In this document: in pieces, positions 56,300 through 64,000 of the stretch | How positions within the stretch are numbered: the first letter of the stretch is position 1 | Layout of the letters: each line of letters starts with the position of its first letter | Origin: Panicum virgatum | Taxonomy: Eukaryota > Streptophyta > Magnoliopsida > Poales > Poaceae | DNA: 64,000 bases | Direction: 5' to 3' | Assembly (NCBI RefSeq): GCF_016808335.1 | Contig: NC_053149.1 | Location: 629,596 to 693,595, forward strand | Position numbers and translations under genes: made by a program | The notes under the pieces: model-generated | Told to the model about the DNA's origin: nothing | What the model saw: only the letters and a program-made list of their open reading frames with translations | Database searches by the model: none

Positions 56300-57980
56300 A
56301 TGGTGAGGCCACGTGCTGGTGAATCCTTGGAGGATGCGGAACAAAGAAGACAAAAGAGGTGTCATGATCCTCCAAGGGAGTTGCGTCCACGTCATCGTGC
56401 CGGGAAGGAACCCGCTGGGAGCAGTTCTAAGGAGCCAAGGAAAGCTCCTTACATTTTGCAAAGCCGAGCCGCGGCTCCTCCATCCCGTCCGACTCCGACA
56501 AGCAAGGGTATTGCTCATGACATATGTCCTAAGACCCCCCTCGCTTGGAAGTTGAATATCCTCCCGGGCACCGCACTTATCCTAACATTCCAAGGCTTCA
56601 TCGACCTGGGATAGTGCCTGGCTTCACAGTAGAAATGGAAAGAAACTATTACAAGCAAGATGTGGCACTTAGGGAGGCACGCAAAGAGAAAGTTTACAGA
56701 TATGACAAGAGTGAAGGTCTTGAGCGGCGTTTTTGGTGCAAGCTTCACGAAGACTTCTATTCTTCAGTTGTGATGCGTAAGTCTCGTGCTCCCATTGTTC
56801 ATTGCAAGTATGTGGATTGGAAATATTATGAGAATATGAAGGATCCATTCTTTAATGAGGCTATGGCAAAGTGCAAGGAGATGGGTCTCTATGATATTAT
56901 GGGTTTTCGCTATGATTGGAATGAGGAGATCCTTCCTCAATTTCATTCTTCTTTATATTATGATGAAAATGAGATTGCATTTTATTGGACCATCGAAGGA
57001 GCAAAATATGGAGTGGATTACATGACTTTCTCTAGGTTACTCGGACTTGGCACTGAGGATGAGAAGAGAGATCCCATTCATGTTGAGGAACAACTCAAAA
57101 CATATCAAGTACCCACCTTGTTCTACAATCCTATTTGTGCTCAAGAAGGAAAAGCAAACCATCTCTTGCCAGTTTACTATGCAATGAATCAATTCTTTAG
57201 AGCAACCATTGATGCAAAGGATGGAGATCCCGTGGCACTTAGATACTATGCAGTGAATCTTCTAGCCCGGACTTTGCCAAGTGGTAGACCTTTTTGCATT
57301 ATGGACTTCATTTGGAATGAGCTAAGAAGGACTATGATTGAGGCCAAGAAGTCCCTTCCTGCGGCACCATACATCATGTATATGATAGAGAGGGTGACCA
57401 ATGTTACATTTCCAAAGACAGTTAAGCATGAGCCTCTTCACTTGCGTGCCCGCTCAGGTGATGCACCACCTCCTCCTCCAGCTCATGCAGGTGCAACAAG
57501 GAACCCAAGACATGATCCTGCTCCATCTTCTGTGAGTGCCTCTTCATCGTCTCGTCACCGTCATCATGACTCCTTTGTGAAGAGAGCCCTTCACAGCTTA
57601 TTTGGGATGTGTAGGAATATTGCAAATGATGTGCATGAGAACACAAGGTCCATCAATGAGATTCGGGGTCATTTGGGACTTCCTTTGGATCCTCACCGCG
57701 AGCTCCCGGATTTTGATGATCCATTTGCTGAGTGGGATGCCGCTGATGAGGCTTCTATTGCCGCTACTCATGCTCCACTTCCACGTGCTCGTCGTCAGCC
57801 CCGCTCTTCTCGTCGCCGTACTTCTTCTTCTCCCGTCGTGCTCCTCCAAGTGGCCAAGAGATCTTTGATGAGGAAGAGGAGACCGAAGAAGATGAGCCCT
57901 TAGGCTATCGTGAGCACCCCGACTCCGATGAAGATGAGGATACCTCCGAGGATGCCGCCCAAGATGAAGATGATGAGTAG
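56300..57980 (+). pseudogene. Sirevirus envelope-like / plant-transposon-protein ORF with two frameshifts
   Basis: A third ORF between pol and the 3' LTR starts at ATG 56300 (MVRPRAGESLEDAEQRR), directly after a possible acceptor TATACTTAG. The frame shifts near the C-run at 56532-56540, then runs as a conserved core (YNPICAQEGKANHLLPVYYAM, RYDWNEEILPQFHSSLYYDE) typical of the putative plant transposon protein family. A proline and histidine-rich segment follows. A second shift near 57835 leads to an acidic tail of Asp/Glu repeats ending at TAG 57978-57980. Such extra ORFs are called envelope-like in Sireviruses; I see no clear signal peptide or fusion peptide. Confidence 0.75.
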
Positions 57981-58021
57981 ATGGACTTCATGTTTCTTTT
58001 CATTCCCTTTTTGGCACTTGA

Positions 58022-58031
58022 TGACAAAGGG
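58022..58031 (+). other. Polypurine-tract-like sequence (internal)
   Basis: AAAGGGGGAG follows the envelope-like ORF. It resembles a Sirevirus polypurine tract but is more than 1 kb from the present 3' LTR, consistent with the disrupted right end. Confidence 0.5.
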
Positions 58032-58378
58032 GGAGTGAAAATGCCATTTATGTACTCATTTGGGCATGTGTCGCCTTTGTATCGAACTTATGTCGTTTCC
58101 ATTCCGTTTTAATCTCTCTTGATCATTTGTAAGGACTATGTGGTGTGAGAACCTTTGTAATGTGTGCTACTCTGTGCTTAGCTGTCGATCTTGAGTTATT
58201 TCGAAGAAATTTCTGCTAGTGTGTGACATATTTGAGCTGTGGTTTATCTGTTTTCTGACTTTCTGTGTTCTGGCTCAGAAGGGCCGGATACTCCGGGCTA
58301 CAGGCCGGATTCTCCGGATTCCTTATCCGGAATCTCCGGACCTATACCCGGAGTCTCCGGGTCCAGCTGATCAAAAGC

Positions 58379-59204
58379 CAGTTGTGCGTAGCTTGTGCAG
58401 TTGATGGGTATAACTGGATGTACCCTGTAGCTGTTAGTGTGATTGACTTAGAAACAAATGAAATTTTGGTGTGGTTCATGGAGAGGTTGAAGGAAGCTAT
58501 AGGCACCCCAGTTGGCCTAACATTCAGCACTGATTGTGGGCAGGCAATGATGAATGGGGTTTGTGAGGTTTTTTCAGAAGCTAAACATAGAGAGTGTATG
58601 TACCATCTAGTCCAAAATTTCAAGAAGAGGTACAGTGGTGAGGTTTTTGATAAGCATTTGTGGCAGTCTGTATATTCTTGGAACCCATACATGTTTGAGA
58701 AACATTATCAAGCAATGGCTGAATACAAACCAGAGGCTATGAAATATCTTCAGGAAACTCACAAGAAATTGTGGACCAGGAGTCAGTTCTCCACCTTGTC
58801 AAAGGTGGATTATATTACCAATAACTTGGCTGAGGCATTCAATAAATGGGTAAGCAATAAGTTCAATTTGTCATGACTTTCTTTTGCATTGATATCTTTT
58901 TTATTCCAGTACCTAACCATTGATTCCTACATTTGCAGATAAAGGATCACAAGGGCAAGCACCTGGATGATCAGATGGATACCATTAGACAAAAAATCTT
59001 GATTAAATGGAATAATAGGAAAAGGTGTGCCCAAAAGTTTGAAGGGAAGACTTTGCCTCATATAGTCCAGAAGTTGAGGGACGACAGCTATAACCTTGAC
59101 ATTGAAGTGATCACAAGCTCACCGATAGCATTGCTGAAATTTGTGCTAAGGACTGTTCTGCCACTGCATACATGTTTGTAGTCAATTTAATTGAGAGGAC
59201 ATGC
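58379..59204 (+). pseudogene. Duplicate of MULE transposase segment inside the Sirevirus
   Basis: This segment matches 34822-35647 nearly base for base, including the second intron, the same frameshift and the final CATGC. It begins at LCVACAVDGYNWMYPVAV and includes the second catalytic D, the HRECMYHLVQN motif and the NNLAEAFNKW motif. About ten substitutions separate the copies (for example GHN/GYN, SETNEN/LETNEI). It sits between the Sirevirus interior (ending near 58375, with CAAA microhomology) and the 3' LTR. Confidence 0.95.
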
Positions 59205-60548
59205 TGAAAGTGATCTAGGCCCCTAAGTGAGTTTTGGTGGTTAATGACAAAACACATGTGCATTTAATCGTGTAATTGAGCATGTGTGCAGGTGGTGAAC
59301 ATGTATAGGTGAATCAAGTGACGTTATACGACCCTCAAAAAGGAAATGAAAAAGCGGAGCTCAAGTTTACTCAAGAAATTAGTTTTTGAATTTGAAATTT
59401 GAGTATAGGAATGCCGTACTATCAAGAGGGACTTGGTTCAAGGGTTTCGATTTAGATCTTGTGCTCAAGAGAACCTATACAAACGATTGTGAGCCACAAA
59501 ACAACTCAAAAGAGCCATAAACCGAAGTTTCTTCCTGCCTTACCCGGATACTCCGGGTATAGGGCCGGATACTCCGGACCTCATTGCCCGGAGTGTCCGG
59601 GTGCTGTTTCCGGGCTGAAAAATCAGGGTTGCCCGGAGTCTCCAGGCATATACCCGGAGTCTCCGAGTACCCTTTCGCCCAATGGCTATTTTTGGGCTGA
59701 AGACTATAAATACCCCCTCCATACCCCTTCAGCCCCCTCTCTTGCCACTTTTGACGAACAGAACTCAAACCTAAGCCAAAAAGAGCTCTCTCACTCTCCC
59801 TTCTCCATTCTTGAGTGATTCCCTTGAGAGATTTGAGTGAGAAGCAAGCAAGAGCAAGGATTAGTGCTAGCGAGCCTCATTTCTATCTCTTGAGCACTTG
59901 GTTTTGGTCAAGCTCGCTGATTCAAGTTTGTTACTCTTGGAGCCTTGTGCTCCTAGACGGCTAGGCGTGCTTGTGATAGCTCAACCAAGATTGTGAGCTG
60001 CACAAGAAGTTTGTAATCTCCTTTCCTCGCCGAGGAATCCATAGTAAGTAACCTTGGGCTTGAGAGGTGATCTCGCCCTTGGAAGAGGAGCATAGGGGTT
60101 CTTGAGCACCTTCTCTTGAATCCTTCCTCAACGGAGACGTAGCACCTTCGGGTGTGAACTTCGGGAAATAAATCCTTGTCTCCTTTGTGTTAGTTTACTT
60201 GGTTTCATTGTCATTTGCTTGTGAGACTTCTTTTCTAGGGTTTGAGCTCGATCTACTCACTCACGAGTTTCTAGTGAACTTTGTTTGTTGGATATCAACC
60301 TTAAGGAACCCCTGGTACTCTTTCTCTGGCTCGATCTACTTTTCTTACAGAGATTCTTGCAGTTTCATTTCAGGTCATTAAAACCCGGAGACTCCGGATA
60401 TAGCTCCGGATACTCCGGACCACCAAACCCGGAGTATCCGGGCATATACCCGGAGTATCCGGGATAGTCTGCATCTGACATTTTTGTTAAGTGTTTTAAA
60501 TTGCAGATTGCCTATTCACCCCCCTCTAGGCATCTTAAGATCCTTTCA
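59205..60548 (+). repeat. Sirevirus 3' LTR
   Basis: 1344 bp, collinear with the 5' LTR, with TATA box 59705-59712 and the same palindrome clusters. It is flanked on both sides by CATGC and MULE sequence, so locally it looks like a solo LTR. Confidence 0.95.
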
Positions 60549-60553
60549 CATGC

Positions 60554-61528
60554 ACCTGCAGGGCTTGGCAGGAGTCTGGAATACCCTGCTAACATGCCAT
60601 TGCCTACATCACATCAATTCCTGGTACTCACCTACAAGACTATGTGCATGAGTACTACTCAATTGAGAAATTCAAAGTTGCATACAAGGGTTCTATCCCT
60701 AGTATTCCAGATAAATCCATGTGGCCCAAAGCCACACATGGCTTCTTCATGCATCCTCCATTGCTTAAGTCAACTGCTGGAGGAAGGAGAAAGAATAGAA
60801 TGAAATCAGCTATGGAGGGAGGTAATAGCAGAAAGAAGAAACATAGGTGCCCAATATGCCAGGAGTTAGGGCACCATTGGTACATTTGTAAGAATGGGAA
60901 TCCAGAAGACATAGCTGCAATGGAGGCTGTGAGGTAAACTTTATAAACATTACTTCACTTTAGTTCACTGGTTTTAATAACTATCATTGTAGATCACCAC
61001 TCGCTTTTATTTCAGGGGTCCACCAAAGAAAAAGCTCAAGAAAGCATTCACTTGTAGCACAGAGACTAGCATTGTTGTGCCCACTCCTGCATTAGGGATG
61101 GTCTTCCCACACAATGAGGTAGTGGCCAATGCTACACACAAGAAAAGAAAGAGAACATCATCTACAAAAGCAGGTGTCACAAAAAGAAAAGGGACAGCAA
61201 CCAGTACTTCGACAAGCACTGCCGATACTAGGTCTACCAGGTGTTGTCTTAAGCTATTCTCAGTTTCATTACTTTATCATGTACAATCACCTCACCAATA
61301 CACATTTTTTTTGCTTTTTACACAAGATCTGGAACTGGATCCAATGACCCTCTTCCTCTCCAAGTTTTGCAACCTGTGCCTCTTCTTCAAGACACCGGGT
61401 GCCCTGAAGCCACAGAACATACAGTGCAGACACCAAGGAAGAAGTGTGCCATCAAGAAAAAAACTTACACCAAAGAGGGCTCTTGCAGTTGTGGCAGCCA
61501 GCCTGTCCAACCCCGCTTCAAATACTAG
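60554..61528 (+). pseudogene. MULE (MuDR) transposase, 3' part
   Basis: This continues the interrupted gene after the Sirevirus. The frame gives the SWIM zinc finger (cysteine codons split by the insertion; CRAWQESGIPC then a TAA stop one codon before HA), then IAYITS and a CCHC knuckle CPICQELGHHWYIC at about 60849-60890. Remaining coding pieces are 60554-60933, 61016-61240 and 61327-61528 with introns 60934-61015 and 61241-61326, ending in a basic tail and TAG at 61526-61528. The nonsense codon in the SWIM finger is independent of the insertion. Confidence 0.85.
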
Positions 61529-62452
61529 AAGCAAGAAGCAACTCCAGCTTGAATAAAGTGTGATTCCAAAGTGTTATTTTGGCTGCAGCATTTGTTTGTC
61601 ATGAAGCATCAGTTTCTTTTGGCATGGCCGTACTTATGATCTGGAGAACTATTTCTTTTGTTGTGATGTTTCATGCCACGTTTATGTAATTTAGGGCACT
61701 TTTTGTTTGCAATTCTACTATTTATGTTGGTGAATTGAACAAGTACTTGTTGCTGTGAATTTGTTGCTCTAATTGTAGAATGAAAAATGGTGTATGCCTC
61801 ACTGTTATTGTTCTAAATTCTATATGCTTAGGGCATATTTCTATTTTTTTAATTATCAAATCAAATTTCTATGTCCCCTATTATATCTGATTTTTTTTAA
61901 AAAAAATAGCACAACAGGCCGGGAGGAGGTTCTCCTCACGGATGCCTTTATTCTTGTTTTATTTTTTTTATTTTGCATTGTGTTTATTTTTTTATTACAT
62001 CTGCAATATAAAAAAATTGAATCACCGGATGCACACCCCGCCCAGCCACTCCTGCGCCCCACCGCCCAGGCACTGTGCGCCAACCTCCCTCCAGACCAGT
62101 CCGGTGCTCTGATCACCAGCTCAGGAGTAAAAATGTTTTTTTACAACTCCGTTTACCATCGTTACACCCTATTCCGTCCAAAAGAGTATGTGGGTAAAAA
62201 AAATAGTGGCATGGTATATAGATGCGACCGATCTTTTTAGAGATATATAGGTCAGAGTAATTTTCATAAGCGTATACAGATTAAAGACTTAGGAAATGAA
62301 CTGAGCAACACGAGGATGCGATGCTACCATACCAAAACAGAGGAAAGAAGGAAAGAAAGTGGTTGAGGACACGATACACTCGCGCGGATCGAGCCCGAGA
62401 GGGACAACCACACACACACAAGGCGGCGGCGGCGGCTGCTGCGGCTCCTCCA
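61529..62452. other. Spacer between the MULE and the beta-amylase gene
   Basis: AT-rich sequence without a supported gene, including poly-T and poly-A runs near 61890. The last 150 bp contain a GGCGGC-rich 5' leader for the beta-amylase. Confidence 0.5.
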
Positions 62453-62970
62453 ATGGCGGCGATCACCGCGCCGCCGCCCCCTCCTCCCGCCTCCACCTCC
62501 TGCCGCCTCCCCCGCCGCGGCGGGCCTCTAACCCGCATCGCCGCTGCCTCCTCTTCCCCATCCTCCCGCTTCCGCCCCTCTTCCACCCGCCGCCCATCCT
62601 CTTCCACCTCCTTCTCCGCGGCCGGCAGCAGCGGCGGCGGGGGCGAGATCCTCCACGTCTCGCCACCTTCTCCACCCGCCAACCCCCCGGGGGCGCCCGT
62701 CTACGTCACGCTTCCCGCCGACGCCGTCGGCCCGGGGGGGCGCGTTGCGCGCCGCCGCGCCATGGGGGCCTCGCTCGCCGCGCTGGCGGCCGCCGGGGTC
62801 GCCGGCGTCGCCTTCGAGCTCTGGTGGGGCGTCGTCGAGCGCCAGGGCCCCGGGGAGTACGACTGGGCCGGCTACCTCGACCTCGCCGCCATGGCCCGCC
62901 GCCACGGCCTCCGCGTGCGCGCCATCCTCGCCTTCCACCAGTGCGGCGCTGGCCCGCACGACCCGCTCTG
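62453..62970 (+). CDS. BAM9: Plastid beta-amylase, BAM9-like, first exon (runs off the right edge)
   Basis: The exon encodes 172 aa up to a GT donor at 62971, whose intron extends to the window end. The N-terminus MAAITAPPPPPPASTSCRLP is Ser/Arg/Pro-rich like a plastid transit peptide. The glycosyl-hydrolase family 14 start follows: PVYVTLPADAVGP, ALAAAGVAGVAFELWWGVVE, EYDWAGYLDLAAMARRHGLR and ILAFHQCGAGPHDPLW. Catalytically active beta-amylases have FHQCGGNVGD here; the altered GAGPHDP matches the non-catalytic BAM9/BAM4 group as I recall it. The catalytic Glu residues lie in later exons, so loss of activity is an inference. No next exon was recognised up to 64000. Confidence 0.85.
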
Positions 62971-64000
62971 GTGCGTCTCCCTCACCCCACTTCGCCAGAA
63001 AGGCCCCTCTTTGTCCATCTTCCCCACTTACTTTGTTAGGTTTCAGCTGAACATTTCTGCTGTCAACTGTAAAATTCAAATCTGCATGGGATTAGGGGAT
63101 GCGGGTTGAAGCTCACCGAACAATTGCAGTGAAAAAACCTGCATTTCTACCCCTTTTGGAATCATATGGATTGGGTATTCAAGTAGTATTCTCTCAGGTA
63201 GAAACTCACGGAGGGGGTGGCATGTTAACAAGTTCTAAGTGATATGATGGGAGCATTGCAGTATTCTATTGCAACTTATTCTTCATTTTGTATCCCCCAT
63301 TGTGGCCTGTTTATACTGTTGGGCAATGCTTGTAGCCTGAATTGAACGCTTTTAGATAATACTGTGTTGAATAGCTATGGAAATTGTCATGATTCTAATG
63401 ATATTTCTGTGTTTCTCCTTTTCTTCACATGGCTTGCAATTTTTTTTTGTTACACTACAATGCACAAAAAAATTAGGAAAAAACTCACCCTCAGTTACTG
63501 ATGCACAATAACTAGTGTCATTATGATTACTTGTTTTATTAAAATCATCCATGTTTAGTGCTCACACTGCCACGCTAAGCATGAAATGCAGCATGTCAAT
63601 AGTTCTTTAATTGCATCTAGGGGAAACAAAAGCATTCATATCAGACACATGCACACCCAACAATGGAGCCACAATAATGGTCCAAGAAAATACAAGCCAA
63701 TATTTAGCATTGTAGTCACTACAGAAGAGGTTTTACTGAGGCTGGTTCTACATTCTGAGAAGTGAGATACAAAATGAACATGCTCGCTATCAAGACCAAA
63801 GTAGAAGAATCTAGCAGACTAGAGATAGGGGAGGCTGGTATTGATACATTTTTTCTGCTTAGGCTAAAGTCATTAGGGGCTACTGCAATATGAATGCATG
63901 GGAGCTAGTTTTATGTGGTTGTAATAGCCTATGATGCTTCAGTTGTGGTTTTTAGATCATCTATGTGATGTTGTCAAAAGGCCAAAATGATTTTTTTATG
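62971..64000 (+). other. Intron 1 of the beta-amylase gene (partial)
   Basis: AT-rich sequence following GTGCGTCTC. I searched for the expected next exon (a WVLEEM-type motif) and did not see it, so the intron exceeds 1 kb or the exon lies outside the window. Confidence 0.5.

Larger units (their letters stand above)
35648..60548 (+). mobile_element. Sirevirus-type Ty1/copia retrotransposon, nested host of a gypsy element, TSD CATGC
   Basis: The outer limits are TGAAAGTGATC at 35648 and GATCCTTTCA ending at 60548, with target duplication CATGC at 35643-35647 and 60549-60553. It contains a 5' LTR, a PBS, broken gag, pol and envelope-like ORFs, and a 3' LTR. It is interrupted at 38147-51528 by a gypsy element, and near its right end by a duplicate of the MULE flank (58379-59204). 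LTR pair differences counted by eye are about 16 in 1345 positions, so it is fairly young. Confidence 0.93.

Noticed and set aside
57598..57868. Hydrophobic frame antisense or shifted in the Sirevirus envelope-like ORF (MGCVGILQM...)
   Set aside because: It is an out-of-frame reading of the true ORF and should not be taken as a transmembrane envelope segment.

Overview
This 64 kb window is nuclear DNA from a grass, most likely a panicoid (the maize/sorghum/Miscanthus group). The evidence is intron-bearing genes with very GC-rich first exons, a GOLDEN2-type GLK factor closest to maize G2 as I recall it, Stowaway and Tourist MITEs, CACTA elements with TTTGCCGAGTG subterminal repeats, and nested Sirevirus (Ty1/copia) and Tekay-type (Ty3/gypsy) retrotransposons. 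I cannot name the species.

Layout. 1-10.1 kb is transposon-rich and has no host gene I can support. It holds a Copia gag fragment and leader on the minus strand, a 535-bp mini-CACTA, a 965-bp PIF/Harbinger-type element with GC-rich cargo, and a 1348-bp solo Sirevirus LTR. 10.1-31 kb is the gene island: G2/GLK2 (+, 10151-14066), a yellow-stripe-like metal-chelate transporter (-, 17818-20225), a small OB-fold nucleic-acid-binding protein (-, 20787-23047), a class-IV aminotransferase (-, 23747 to about 25780), a small four-helix membrane protein (+, 26633-26986) and a plastid-type phosphoglycerate-mutase-like histidine phosphatase (+, 28833-30684). MITEs and TIR elements sit in its introns and spacers. 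The first exon of a plastid beta-amylase of the BAM9 type starts at 62453 and runs off the right edge. From memory, GLK2, YSL1 and a beta-amylase also lie close together on rice chromosome 1, so the island looks like a conserved block.

32.5-61.5 kb is a three-level nest. A hAT MITE (32501-33082) lies just upstream of a MULE (MuDR) transposase pseudogene (33388-61528). A Sirevirus (35648-60548, TSD CATGC) was inserted into the codon for the first cysteine of the transposase SWIM finger. A Tekay-like chromovirus (38147-51528, minus strand) was then inserted into the Sirevirus gag. The Sirevirus also contains a second, slightly diverged copy of 826 bp of the MULE gene directly before its 3' LTR, so the right half reads as a solo-LTR allele joined to a truncated full-length element.

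The most unusual content is in the chromovirus. Between its 5' LTR and gag lie two intact, tandem, paralogous ORFs (289 and 288 aa) of unknown function. Both carry a shared N-terminal domain of about 110 aa and a coiled coil, and one ends in two TQT motifs resembling LC8 (dynein light chain)-binding sites. Each of these ORFs, and gag itself, begins with ATG placed directly after a splice-acceptor-like sequence. This suggests a spliced, multi-ORF expression scheme. Other noteworthy patterns are an array of small hairpins with an invariant TTCAG loop in the left Copia element, and a CCGGA-N3-TCCGG palindrome spread through LTR, coding and untranslated parts of the Sirevirus.
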